Assembly (NCBI RefSeq): GCF_003515945.1
Contig: NZ_QWLM01000002.1
Span: 1-64,000 of the forward strand
Direction of reading: 5' to 3'
Source: Dermacoccus abyssi
Lineage (GTDB): Bacteria > Actinomycetota > Actinomycetes > Actinomycetales > Dermatophilaceae
DNA: 64,000 nt
Shown here: positions 1 through 8,401 of the stretch, piece by piece
How the letters are laid out: each line of letters opens with the position of its first letter
Numbering within the stretch: position 1 is the stretch's first letter
Made by a program: the position numbers and the translations under genes
The notes under the pieces: model-generated
The model's database searches: none
Seen by the model: only the letters and a program-made list of their open reading frames with translations
Told to the model about the DNA's origin: nothing

Positions 1-134
1 GATGGCTGCGTGTAGGAACCTCCATCTTCGGAAGACCTCGACACCTACCTCCGGACCGACGCGCCAGCGCCCACTACACCCTCATCTGTGAAGAGCCGCA
101 AATCCACGGCCATCGGGATGCCCTGGCTTACGCG

Positions 135-476
135 ATGACGCGAGCCGGTAAGCGTACAACGAGATCCAAGCGTCGCGCGGATGGTGCGCCCCCGCGGATG
201 GATGAACTGCACTTTCCCCTCGGCGGAGCCAGATTCCGGCCAGCCCTGGAGGACGTGTTGCAGATGCTGGTCGAGGAGTTCGGCGTCGATGCCGTTGATG
301 GTTGGCGCAAACATCTCGCACAGGGGCGCGAACGCTGGCGGCGCATTCAGACGCGGGCTGTTGTTCGTGATGCGCCGGACGAGGCTGTCGCTACGCTGCG
401 AGCTCTCGGGTATCTCGTGACTGAGCCCGAGGGTGAGGTTCTCGACGCCAACATCAAGCGACTCCAGTCAATCTGA
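135..476 (+). CDS. hypothetical protein (113 aa)
   Basis: I do not recognise this protein. It opens with a basic Arg/Lys-rich stretch (residues 2-20), followed by a soluble, mostly helical sequence rich in Glu and Arg, ending in a segment that resembles a small helical domain (VATLRALGYLVTEPEG). Codon use in the second half favours G/C in third position, as expected for real coding DNA. No ribosome binding site is obvious before the ATG. It may be a full small protein or the remnant of a longer gene in the accessory island. It has no clear operon partner. Confidence 0.4.
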   Translation: MTRAGKRTTRSKRRADGAPPRMDELHFPLGGARFRPALEDVLQMLVEEFGVDAVDGWRKHLAQGRERWRRIQTRAVVRDAPDEAVATLRALGYLVTEPEGEVLDANIKRLQSI

Positions 477-972
477 AGCTACGGCGGACAACGGAGGCCC
501 GAGGCCATCCTTCTGAGGGCGGTCCTTCGTGTGTCCCGCCACCTTGATTGACCTTCGCCGGGACCAGCGGAGCTGTCCCGGATCGGTGAGGGATCGGCGA
601 TGAGGTGCATGAATGCCGCGCGCCGAGTGACACGCAGCGGTGAGCATGTGCCGCGCCAGAACCACCACCACCTGATCGACGTCACCCCACTCTTCGCCGG
701 CACACGAACGCGACGCCCCGTAGGCGTCCGTGGCCGCACCCGGCAGCCGCGCCCATGGCGCGTTCGCGGCCCCGCAGACGCGTGCCTGCAGCTGCATGTC
801 GGCCTCGACGCGTGGAACCTCACGTCGGTACCCCTCGGGCGTATCGACCAATGGCTCGCCCGCCACGAGACCCCACTATCTACAACTGCCGAACACGCCG
901 TGGTGGTATTCTTCCTTCATATATGCACCAGCCGCCCTGTGGGGGCTACGACCGCGCAACGAATGGGAAATC
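477..972. other. about 500 bp without a confident gene
   Basis: No recognisable gene. A minus-strand open frame at 468-866 (132 aa) has fairly GC-biased third positions over its first 75 codons but resembles nothing I know and overlaps the end of the preceding plus-strand gene. A plus-strand frame from 600 looks like a shadow. Base composition drops near 900, where the low-GC cargo segment starts; an AT-rich stretch near 905-925 could serve as promoter for the secreted protein gene that follows. Confidence 0.4.
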
Positions 973-2157
973 ATGCAATCAACAGCGTCATTCTTGGCCG
1001 CAGCATTTCTAGCTGCGGGCGCTGGAGTTGGCAGCGCTCCAACAACGCAAAACAAACCGGCTCCGCATGGCGACAGCCTCGCGCAGCTGTCGCTGGCGGC
1101 CACGAATAAAGTAACGAAAGATTCGATCTATTATGCTGGCACCAATAGGGCGTTGAAAGATGATCCTCGCGACCCCGATCTATCTAGGGCCCAGGATGAT
1201 AGTTTTATCACACCGAAGGGTGCCAGATCAAACCCAAACAAAGAAGGGCGCGTCACTTGGGCTAAGGGCCAGCAGGGGACCCAACTTATTTGGGGCGATC
1301 AGGGCCGAAAGGCAAAATATTCGATTCAAAGGGATGGGAAGCTTATAGCCCACGTCACCGGCGGCAGTTTCATCGAAAAGCCGTCACCGAAAGACGCCAA
1401 ACCATCATTGTACACGGTTACGTCCGAGGACGGTGACGATATTTGGGCGGTAGCCGTGCCGGGAACTCAAAAAGTAGGATCAAAAACGTACGCTGTGGGA
1501 CCACCCGTTGGCGGCCAGAAGAAATATATGAAAATCTGGTACCGAACGTTTATACCTCAAAGATTCATAGATGCTCCGTCGACAGTACTGGGTGGTTTTG
1601 TCTGCAAGTACAAGTCCCCGAACAAATATGGCGGCGATAACCGAGGGTACAGCACAAACCCTTACGCCAGCTTCCGCACGCAACAAGCAATCGCTGTTGA
1701 CTGGAACTGGGGCTCGACAGCGCCTGGCGGCATCGTGACATCGAATCAGGTGGGCAAGAGTCACGCTTATACCCCCGTCGGTACACTCATCGAAGAACAG
1801 ACCGCATCCACGTCCGGGATGCGAATCAAGCAGCTCAGTGCATGGAACGGCGAGTACGTCGATTTTGATGCCTCCGTAGACTCTGCCAATCCTTTCTGCG
1901 GCCCCTCCCGCCCACTGGGTGTGACAGTGAACACAAACTCGATCGGAATTTCTTACCGGTTGAGCATGTACAGTTACGGGGGGGTTTGGATCAGCGGAAA
2001 ACACCGACTTATGCCTAATCACGAGATAGTGGCGACTGTTGATATGCCAAACAAGGCAGTGGCCCCCACACATATCTATAAGCGGGACTATGCAAACCCT
2101 GCCTGTCTCACGGGATTTCTGTGTGAGGTCGCCACGTTCGACGCAGGGGCCGAGTGA
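973..2157 (+). CDS. secreted DUF3238-domain protein
   Basis: A 394-residue protein when started at the ATG at 973; the same frame is open upstream, but that part does not look coding. Residues 1-22 form a short, mostly hydrophobic signal-peptide-like segment ending in GVGSA. The centre carries the hallmarks of DUF3238: KIWYRTFIP near residue 186, and a Gly/Asp/Arg-rich GGDNRGYS followed by SFRTQQ near residues 218-235. DUF3238 proteins are secreted bacterial proteins without an established activity. GC content is visibly lower than in the chromosomal genes to the right, which points to horizontal acquisition. Its stop overlaps the GTG start of a small membrane protein (GTGA), so the two are probably translated together. 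Function is unknown; an exported effector with a membrane partner is one possibility. Confidence 0.7.
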   Translation: MQSTASFLAAAFLAAGAGVGSAPTTQNKPAPHGDSLAQLSLAATNKVTKDSIYYAGTNRALKDDPRDPDLSRAQDDSFITPKGARSNPNKEGRVTWAKGQQGTQLIWGDQGRKAKYSIQRDGKLIAHVTGGSFIEKPSPKDAKPSLYTVTSEDGDDIWAVAVPGTQKVGSKTYAVGPPVGGQKKYMKIWYRTFIPQRFIDAPSTVLGGFVCKYKSPNKYGGDNRGYSTNPYASFRTQQAIAVDWNWGSTAPGGIVTSNQVGKSHAYTPVGTLIEEQTASTSGMRIKQLSAWNGEYVDFDASVDSANPFCGPSRPLGVTVNTNSIGISYRLSMYSYGGVWISGKHRLMPNHEIVATVDMPNKAVAPTHIYKRDYANPACLTGFLCEVATFDAGAE

Positions 2158-2546
2158 CTCGCTCACACAGGCCACGCACGGTGGGTGCGAGAGCAGCATG
2201 CGTTGCTCTCGCACCCACCTTAGTATGGTGTGCGTACTGCCTGCCCTTCTATATAGGTCTTAGCGATGCTCCTGATATTTCGGACGTTCTGAAACGTTTC
2301 ACATTCACTGGATTAACTATTTTCATAACAAACTTCTTTATTAGCAGAAATCAACGTGACTGGCGAGGCCTGCCACTCCCGATATCGCTAATCCTTTTCT
2401 TGGCGCCTTTTATTTGCGGCGTCCTAGGCGGCTTTATGGTGCTGTTAGGCTATCCTATTTTGGGTGCTGCTTCAGCAGTTTGCACGGCCCGGTTTCTAGA
2501 CGGTCCGTTGAAACCGAACCAAGGCCCCTTGGACAACTCCACTTGA
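2154..2546 (+). CDS. small membrane protein, unknown function
   Basis: A 130-residue protein predicted to have about three hydrophobic segments: roughly residues 14-35, 47-62 (TGLTIFITNFFIS) and 78-110 (ISLILFLAPFICGVLGG and following). The GTG start overlaps the stop of the DUF3238 gene by GTGA, implying coupled translation. There is no alternative in-frame start until far downstream. A perfect 16-bp inverted repeat (2180-2219) lies inside its first 22 codons and could hamper or regulate translation. Low GC like its upstream partner. Not recognised; an immunity or anchoring partner of the secreted protein is speculation. Confidence 0.5.
   Translation: MTRSHRPRTVGARAACVALAPTLVWCAYCLPFYIGLSDAPDISDVLKRFTFTGLTIFITNFFISRNQRDWRGLPLPISLILFLAPFICGVLGGFMVLLGYPILGAASAVCTARFLDGPLKPNQGPLDNST
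2180..2219. repeat. perfect 16-bp inverted repeat, 8-nt loop
   Basis: GGTGGGTGCGAGAGCA at 2180-2195 is followed after GCATGCGT by its exact reverse complement at 2204-2219. It begins 22 bp after the stop of the DUF3238 gene. It looks like a transcription terminator stem, but only one short T-rich stretch follows, and it falls within the open frame of the downstream membrane protein. It could be an attenuator between the two genes. Confidence 0.7.
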
Positions 2547-2648
2547 GCGCCGATCCTTGCGCCTCGCGGGCAAGAGACTCACGGGCTGGGGCGACCAAGG
2601 TATCGAGAGCAGGCATACCCGCCGAAGATCGTTTCCTCCAGCCGCAGG

Positions 2649-2676
2649 TGTAGCCAAAACGGTCGTTTGAGCCACA
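2649..2676. repeat. 28-bp imperfect palindrome, left copy
   Basis: The core reads roughly TGTAGC-N-AAAACG-GT-CGTTT-NN-GCCACA. A 21-bp portion (2648-2668) recurs exactly, in inverted orientation, at 3118-3138, so the two copies bracket the DUF2188 gene. The role is unknown; it could be an operator pair, a REP-type intergenic repeat or the ends of a small mobilised unit. Confidence 0.7.
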
Positions 2677-2767
2677 GTGCATAACTCCGTAAGGCCGCAC
2701 CCACCCTAAGGTGCCTCAACTCCTTCATGCTGATTGCAGGACGAGGGTGGAGAGGGGGTGAAACGAC

Positions 2768-2989
2768 ATGGCGAACAGCATCGAGACCTACTACGAAGGC
2801 GGCCAGTGGAAGAACCGGCCCCAGGGGAACAGCCGCGCCAGCAACACGCACGAGACCAAGGCGGCCGCTCAGAGCGTGGGGCGCGAGATGGCCAAGGACC
2901 GAGGAGCTGAACACATCATCAAGAAGATGGACGGCACCATCGGAGAGCGCAACTCCTATGGGAACGATCCGCACCCGCCAAAGGGCTGA
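2768..2989 (+). CDS. DUF2188 domain-containing protein
   Basis: A 73-residue protein covering the whole DUF2188 fold: an N-terminal strand (IETYYEGGQWKNR), a central helix with conserved Ala/Lys/Gln (ETKAAAQSVGREMAKD), a GAEHIIKKMDGTI strand and the family signature ERNSYGNDPHPPKG at the C-terminus. The function of DUF2188 is not established. The ATG at 2768 has a good ribosome binding site (GAGGGGGTG, ending about 8 nt upstream). The in-frame alternatives in overlapping frames are shadows. It is monocistronic and flanked on both sides by inverted copies of a palindromic repeat. Confidence 0.85.
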   Translation: MANSIETYYEGGQWKNRPQGNSRASNTHETKAAAQSVGREMAKDRGAEHIIKKMDGTIGERNSYGNDPHPPKG

Positions 2990-3023
2990 CCCTGGCCCGC
3001 GGTGCATAAACGATCATTAAGGT

Positions 3024-3138
3024 GACCGTTTTGCTACATCTAGTTTTGCACGTAGTTGTGCTACACGATTCGGTAGCTCAACTACGTGCAAAACCGCCTC
3101 GAGCTGCGATGTAGCAGAAACGACCGTTTTGGCTACAC
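3024..3138. repeat. nested inverted repeats downstream of the DUF2188 gene
   Basis: The inner arms are 22 bp at 3043-3064 and 3073-3094, with one mismatch and an 8-nt loop. Outer arms TGCTACATC (3032-3040) and GATGTAGCA (3108-3116) enclose them. A further 28-bp imperfect palindrome (TGTAGC...GCTACA, 3110-3137) overlaps the right arm and matches the copy at 2649-2676. GACCGTTTTG occurs as a direct repeat at 3024 and 3122. It could fold into a long cruciform or serve as terminator for the DUF2188 gene. Confidence 0.75.
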
Positions 3139-3189
3139 GCCGCACGTAAATGGTTTGCGGTCATATCGCTTCCGCGTCATAGTGAGCCG

Positions 3190-4083
3190 GTGTCAGTCGA
3201 ACTAACGACTCCCCTGGTCGGGGATCTTCCGAGAGTCATCGCAGCTATGGAAACCTTCCAGGGCGATGACGCCGGACCCGCACAGCTGCATCCAGGCGAC
3301 CTGGGGTGGAACATGAGGGACGGCGCAGCCTCCGCTGCGAAAGTGCTGCGCCTCTGGAGTCACAACGGCGATCCCATCGCGATCGGCATGCTCGACACCG
3401 ACACCGACGCCTCAGTCATCCGGTTGGCGGTCTCGCCGACGGTGGGCGACGATGAGACGATTGCTACACGCATCGCTGACGATCTCGATGGGCGCGATCT
3501 CCTCCCCCAAGAACCGGCAAGCGCTGAAGTGCGTTTTGGCTCCGCGTTGCAGCAGGTCCTGCGAGATCGAGGGTGGACCGACGGGGATGGTTGGGCCTGC
3601 TTCACATCAGATCTCTCGCACCCCACTCCCAGCCATCCAGTGCGGAAAGCCGTGGTTGACGGATCCGCTGCCGAAGGGGTGCCGGACGCCGTGGTCCATG
3701 ACATCGTGAGGGCTCATCTTGCAGCATGGGAGCGTTCGACTCTCACTGTGAAGAAGTGGCACGAAATGGCGGTAGGACCAGCGTTCCGTCACGGCAGATT
3801 CATCGTTTTGTATGCCGACGATGTTCCGGTGGCTACCGCCGCAGTCTGGTCTGCTGGTCCCGGACGCCCAGGGCTGATCGAACCCCTCGGAGTCGACCGC
3901 GACCAGCGCGGTCGAGGGTACGGACGCGAGATCGTGAATGCCTGCGCTGCGGAGCTCCGAGACATGGATGCCAGTTCGATGAAGGTCGCTACACCGGTGA
4001 CACAGTGGCCCGCAGTTCCCTTGTACGAAGCAACCATGCGCCGACTTCCTGATGTCCCCGACCTTGTCCGGCCGACCCATTGA
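3190..4083 (+). CDS. GNAT family N-acetyltransferase
   Basis: A 297-residue protein expected to transfer an acetyl group from acetyl-CoA to an unknown amine. The C-terminal half is a standard GNAT domain: FIVLYADDVPVATAAVW, then IEPLGVDRDQRGRGYGREIV, where Q/RxxGxG (RGRGYG, about residues 240-245) is the acetyl-CoA pyrophosphate-binding loop. The N-terminal half (LRLWSHNGDPIAIGML, VIRLAVSP) looks like a second, degenerate GNAT fold without that loop, so this may be a tandem-GNAT protein. It starts at GTG 3190; CATAGT 6 nt upstream could be the -10 element of a leaderless transcript. It is monocistronic and its substrate cannot be read from the sequence. Confidence 0.75.
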   Translation: MSVELTTPLVGDLPRVIAAMETFQGDDAGPAQLHPGDLGWNMRDGAASAAKVLRLWSHNGDPIAIGMLDTDTDASVIRLAVSPTVGDDETIATRIADDLDGRDLLPQEPASAEVRFGSALQQVLRDRGWTDGDGWACFTSDLSHPTPSHPVRKAVVDGSAAEGVPDAVVHDIVRAHLAAWERSTLTVKKWHEMAVGPAFRHGRFIVLYADDVPVATAAVWSAGPGRPGLIEPLGVDRDQRGRGYGREIVNACAAELRDMDASSMKVATPVTQWPAVPLYEATMRRLPDVPDLVRPTH

Positions 4084-4378
4084 ATTTCCTTGACGCGCGT
4101 GGAGGGCGCTCTGGCAAGACCACGCGGCAGGCGGGGGGAGGGAACGCGTTGCCCCCCGTAGCTCAAAGGAAGGTTTGTGCACCGTCCACACCGTGCTGCA
4201 GCCTGCATTTGGGGTGGGCGTTGTGCATGCACACTTGCCGAGGGCGGGGTGTACCCCATCCCGTACTAATGCAATGAAGGGGACCAGACGCCTACCGGAG
4301 GCGGCCTGTCGCCCCACGGCCCTCGAGGCCATCCCTCGGGTGACCCGGCAGGCTTAGATGTACTGACCGGAGACGTTG
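4084..4378. other. intergenic stretch before the IS256-type element
   Basis: About 295 bp with no recognisable gene. Open frames here lack protein features. If the IS256-family element had inserted cleanly into tniQ, the missing 3' part of tniQ should lie here on the minus strand, but I see no TniQ-like sequence, which suggests a deletion. Confidence 0.4.
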
Positions 4379-4406
4379 GGTCAAGTCCCCGGGAGTGGTG
4401 TAGCGC
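4379..4406 (+). repeat. IS256-type terminal inverted repeat, left
   Basis: GGTCAAGTCCCCGGGAGTGG followed by TGTAGCGC. It pairs with the complement of 5764-5790 with a handful of mismatches near the tip and an identical inner 13 bp. Confidence 0.8.
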
Positions 4407-4424
4407 TGCGTGATCTTTCGTGGG

Positions 4425-5669
4425 TCAGGCGGTGAGTGCGGGCAGTTCCTCCTTCTCGAGGGTGTCGTCGTTGGTGACGATGGTGAGGCGGGACTTGGCG
4501 AGGATGTCCAAGCCGAGGTAGCGGCGGCCTTCGGCCCATTCGTCGGTCTGCTCGGCGAGCACGGCTCCGACGAGGCGCGTGATCGCGTCGCGGGTGGGGA
4601 AGATGCCGACGCTGTCGGTGCGGCGGCGGATCTCGCGGTTCAACCGCTCGTTCGGGTTGTTGGACCAGATCTGCTGCCAGAGCCCTTCGGGGAAGCCGGT
4701 GAAGGCAAGGATGTCTTCACGAGCTGCTCCGAGGTGTTCGGCGACGTCGGGCAGGCGGTCGTCGACGTAGTCGATGAGCCGGTCGAACTGGGCAGCCACT
4801 GCTGGGGCGTCTGGCTGGTCATAGACGCTGTGGAGCATTGCTTTGACCGCGGGCCACATGTTCTTGGGTGTCACGGACATCAGGTTCGCGGCGTAGTGGG
4901 TGCGGCAACGCTGCCAAGCCGCTCCGGGCAGGTTCGCGGCGATCGCGTCCTTCAACCCGGGGTGGGCGTCGCTGGTGACGAGTCGGACTCCGGTCAGCCC
5001 GCGGGCGACGAGGTCGGCCAGGAACGTGTTCCAGGCCGGTCCGGTCTCACTCGTGGCGACTTGGAGTCCGAGGACCTCACGCCTGCCGTCAGCGTTCACG
5101 CCGGTCGCGACCAACACGACGGCCGAGACGACTCGGCCGCCTTCGCGGACCTTCATCGTGAGCGCGTCAGCGGCGACGAACGTGAACGGCCCCGCCTCAC
5201 CCAATGGACGGTGGCGGAACTCAGCAACGATCTGGTCCAGATCGGCAGCCATCCGGCTCACCTGGGACTTCGACAGCGAGTCGATGCCGAGCGTCTTGAC
5301 CAGCTTGTCCATCCGCCGGGTCGAGACGCCGGCGAGGTAGCAGTCCGCGACCACGGTGATCAGTGCGGACTCGGCTCGCTTCCTGCGCTCCAGGAGCCAG
5401 TCGGGGAAGTAGGTTCCCGAACGCAGTTACGGGATCGCAACATCGATCGTGCCGACCCTGGTGTCCAGATCGCGGTGCCGGTAGCCGTTGCGCTGGGCCG
5501 TCCGGTCCGGCGAGGGACGACCCCACTCGGCACCAACCACAGCGTCAGCGTCGGCCGAGAGCAACGCGTTGATGAGCGACTGCAGCAACGACCGCATCAG
5601 GTCCGGACTGGCATCGGTAAGGGCTTCGCTGAGCAGGCCAGCAGGGTCGACAATATGTGGAGCGGTCAT
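4425..5669 (-). pseudogene. IS256-family transposase with in-frame stop
   Basis: Would encode a Mutator-type DDE transposase of about 414 residues. The N-terminal 80 residues (start 5669) run to VAIP, then a TAA codon at 5427-5429 interrupts; in the same frame LRSGTYFPDWLLERRKRAES continues immediately and the remaining part reads to the stop at 4425. The residue normally found at this spot is Lys (IPKLRSG), so a nonsense mutation is the simplest explanation. The DDE residues remain: VAADALTMKV, VTSDAHPGLKD and NPNERLNREI. A GTG at 5354 could allow a truncated C-terminal product, but without the N-terminal DNA-binding part it should be inactive. Confidence 0.9.
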
Positions 5670-5763
5670 CGTGTGGTTCCGTTCGAGAGATCTGTGGAAG
5701 GTGAACTCGAAGGATCACGCGGTGGCCGCGTCGATGTCCATCACGACGACGAACCCGGCGACC

Positions 5764-5790
5764 GCGCTACACCACTATCAGGGACTCAAC
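5764..5790 (-). repeat. IS256-type terminal inverted repeat, right
   Basis: On the minus strand it reads GTTGAGTCCCTGATAGTGG followed by TGTAGCGC, matching the left end. The TGA within GTTGAG supplies an artificial stop codon for the truncated tniQ. Confidence 0.8.
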
Positions 5791-6469
5791 TCGACGCGCG
5801 GTGGATCTGTCGAGCGATCGGCACTTGGAGGGGGTATAGGCGGATCGCCGGATGCGACAATCCCGCGTACAAGTAGGGGTGTGTCGTCAAGGCGGGTTCT
5901 TCGAGGCTCGCAGGGGAGACAGCGATGGCGGCGACCTCGAGGGCTAGCACCATCAGCGGCGCATCGAAGGTCGTCCCTGTGGGGACGAGGTGCCGCCGGA
6001 ATTGCCGCTCTGCGGCTAGGGCGAGGTTGGTGCATCTGGGCATCACATCCTCGTCCCAGGAGATCCATCGTTGATGGCGTAGACACACTAAGCCGGCCTT
6101 CGGCAAGGCCCCGGTGGCCGACTCTCCGTTGCAACATGCGAGGCACAATCGACGATCGCGTACCCAGTTGCCGTTTACGAGTCGTGGTGTGGTGAAGCAG
6201 CGGCGGTCGAGCGAGCCGAGTGCACGCCAGGTCGGAACGGCGGCAGGGGAGTAGGGGGAGGATTTTGAGAGGATGCCACGGGATTGAAGCGTGTAGAGGA
6301 GGCGACCGGCAGCGTATCCGTTTGCGGCCTCGAGTCGGCGAACGTATGAACGGATACTTTCGCCGTGGAAGCAGCGGACCGGTACTGGTAGTGGCTTCGT
6401 GGCGGGTGGCGGAAGCACGTTTGGCGCGGCATCGGCGCTCTCTGAGCTGGTCACTTGAGTGGGTATCAC
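5786..6469 (-). pseudogene. tniQ: TniQ/TnsD-type targeting protein, truncated by IS
   Basis: TniQ proteins direct target choice of Tn7-like and Tn5053-like transposons. The N-terminal part shows the family pattern: RCFHGESIRSYVRRLEAANG (about residues 32-51), RRLCLACC (108-115) and VCLRHQRWIS with its zinc-finger-type Cys/His pairs. About 226 residues survive; the frame then runs into the inverted repeat of the IS256-type element and stops there. The rest of the gene is not visible beyond the element. The GTG start at 6469 overlaps the tniB stop (GTGA), so it was the last gene of the transposition operon. Non-functional or at best a truncated protein. Confidence 0.8.
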
Positions 6470-7026
6470 GCGCTCGATCGGGCGTCGGGTCGACCTGGGC
6501 TGTGTTGGCGGGTCTGTGTGAGGTGTTCCTCCTTGGCGGCCAGTTCCGCGCGGTAGTCGCGGTGAGCTGTCTTGACCTCGCGTAAGCCGATGGTTTCTTT
6601 GCCGTCGATGAGGGCGCCGAGCGCTGCCATGCGCACGAGGGTGCGCAGGGAGCCGATGCTGCCGCCTGTTGCGGCGTGCAGGAACTCGCTCGCTTGACTC
6701 GACAGGTGGCCGGCGGGCTGGCTCATCAAAGGCAATGACTCCTCAAGGAGGTCGATGAGCGAATCCCACTCGTCACGGTCCTCTTGGGTGCCTCTGCTCA
6801 TGGGCTTGAGGTAGTGCATGGTCACGCGCCCTTGCATTTGGGCGCTCATAGGGCCCGCGAACAGGTCAGAGTCCGGAAGGTCGACTCCGACAAATAGGAA
6901 TAGCGCTGGCACGCGGTCCATGAAGGCCTTGAGTGCTGACGCTGCGTCCAGGCCGGATTGGGCTCGTGTGCGGAGGTTTTGCACCTCGTCAACGATGATG
7001 AGACTGGTGCTGAGGCTGGCAAGACG

Positions 7027-7031
7027 GGGCC
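7027..7031. repeat. target-site duplication GGGCC, left copy
   Basis: GGGCC at 7027-7031 matches GGGCC at 8402-8406 on the other side of the IS3-family element. The spacing (1375 bp) predicts a one-base frame difference, which is exactly balanced by the one-base deletion inferred in tniB. Confidence 0.8.
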
Positions 7032-8401
7032 TGACCCCGGTTCTTGGACACGCTGAATCCAGCACCTGGTGCTGGGGAAGCGAGATGATCGAAGAACCAT
7101 GGCCAGGAAGAACTACTCCGAAGAGTTCCGTCGTCAGGCCGTCGACTTGTACGAGTCCACCCCGGGCGCCACGGTCCGCGGCATCGCCGAGGACCTCGGC
7201 ATCGTCCGCGGCACCCTGCGGCACTGGCTCGAGGCCTACGGGACCGGCAAGAAGACCGCCGCTGACGGGACGTTGACCTCCAGCCCGCTGCAAGCCAAGA
7301 CGTCCGCCGCGAGCTCGTCGGCACCGACGGACGAGACGCCGGAGCAGAGGATCGCCCGGCTCGAGGCCGAGAACGCGGCGTTGCGAGCGGAGACCACCAA
7401 GCTCACGACCGAGCGGGAGATCCTGCAGCGGGCGGCCAAGTATTTCGCCGGGGAGACGCGCTGGTGAGTCGCTTCCAGTTCGTCGCCGACAACTCCGCCA
7501 CCTTCGAGGTGAAGCGACTGTGCGAGCTCGTCGAGATCGAGCGCTCGTCCTACTACGCCTGGCTCAAGGCCGCGCCGGCCCGCGAAGCCAGAGCAGCTGA
7601 CGACGCAGCGCTGGCTGAGCGGATCAGAGCGGTCCATGCCGAGGACAACACTCAGGGCGCGCCGCGGATCACCGCCGAGCTCAACGCTCAACTCGGCGAC
7701 AGCGCGGCTGCCGGTGAGCGGGTCAACCACAAGCGTGTCGCGAGGGTGATGCGCTTTGAGGGCATCCGCGGCTACATGAAGAAGCGCCGGGTCCGCACCA
7801 CGATCCCCGAGCCGTCGGGGCAGAAGTACCCCGACCTGCTCAAGCGTGACTTCACCGCCGAGCGCCCCAACGAGCGCTATGTCGGCGACATCACCTACCT
7901 GCCGCTGGCCGACGGGACGAACCTGTACTTGGCGACCGTGATCGACTGCTACTCCCGTCGGCTGGCCGGGTGGGCCATCGCCGACCACATGCGCACCGAA
8001 CTCGTCGAGGACGCCCTCAAGGCCGCCGCCGCGACCCGGGGCAGCCTCAAGGGCGCTGTGTTCCACAGCGACCACGGGTCGGTCTACTGCTCGAAGGCCT
8101 ACGCCACGCTCTGCCGCAAGCTCGGCGTGACCCAGTCCATGGGCGCCGTCGGATCCAGCGCGGACAACGCCCTCGCAGAGTCGTTCAACGCCACGAGTAA
8201 GCGTGAGGTCCTCCAAGACGCCGCCTGCTGGAGTGACGAGCTGACCTGCCGTCGGCAGGTCTTCAGATGGCTCGTCCGCTACAACACCAAGCGACGCCAC
8301 TCGTGGTGTCGCTACACCTCGCCGGTCGCCTTCGAGACCGGCTACACCGCTACGCTGCGACCTGCTGCGTCATCACACCCCGTGTCCAAGATCCGGGGGT
8401 A
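7032..8401 (+). mobile_element. IS3-family insertion sequence inside tniB
   Basis: About 1.37 kb with imperfect 21-bp terminal inverted repeats (left 7032-7052, ending CTTGGACACG; right complement of 8381-8401; 18 of 21 matching). GGGCC directly precedes the left end (7027-7031) and directly follows the right end (8402-8406): a target-site duplication. It carries the usual two overlapping frames, orfA and orfB, opposite in direction to tniB. Both frames are intact, so this copy could be active. Confidence 0.9.
7099..7467 (+). CDS. IS3-family transposase OrfA
   Basis: A 122-residue helix-turn-helix protein: ARKNYSEEFRRQAVDLYE opens a typical IS3 OrfA HTH, with GATVRGIAEDLGIVRGTLRHWL as the recognition region (residues about 22-45). 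The C-terminal half is a leucine-zipper-like coiled coil (ARLEAENAALRAETTKLTTEREIL), used for OrfA/OrfAB oligomerisation. The stop overlaps the OrfB start by GTGA; IS3 elements normally make a fused OrfAB by -1 frameshifting. The ATG at 7099 fits the family N-terminus better than the upstream start at 7069. Confidence 0.92.
   Translation: MARKNYSEEFRRQAVDLYESTPGATVRGIAEDLGIVRGTLRHWLEAYGTGKKTAADGTLTSSPLQAKTSAASSSAPTDETPEQRIARLEAENAALRAETTKLTTEREILQRAAKYFAGETRW

Larger units (their letters stand above)
4379..5790 (-). mobile_element. IS256-family insertion sequence (defective)
   Basis: About 1.41 kb bounded by imperfect terminal inverted repeats at 4379-4406 and 5764-5790, which share AGTGGTGTAGCGC and most of the outer AGTCCC part. 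It contains a single transposase gene on the minus strand, broken by an in-frame stop. The flanks show no matching 8-9 bp duplication, so one flank was probably lost or rearranged after insertion. The right end cuts into tniQ. Confidence 0.85.

Noticed and set aside
468-866. Minus-strand frame of 132 aa in the left gap
   Set aside because: Third-position GC bias is fair at its start, but it matches no family I know, overlaps the end of the plus-strand gene and lacks a clear start site.
4410-5876. Long plus-strand open frame (488 aa) across the IS256-type element
   Set aside because: It is the antisense shadow of the transposase gene: no ribosome binding site, no protein family features, and a high-GC codon pattern explained by the opposite strand.
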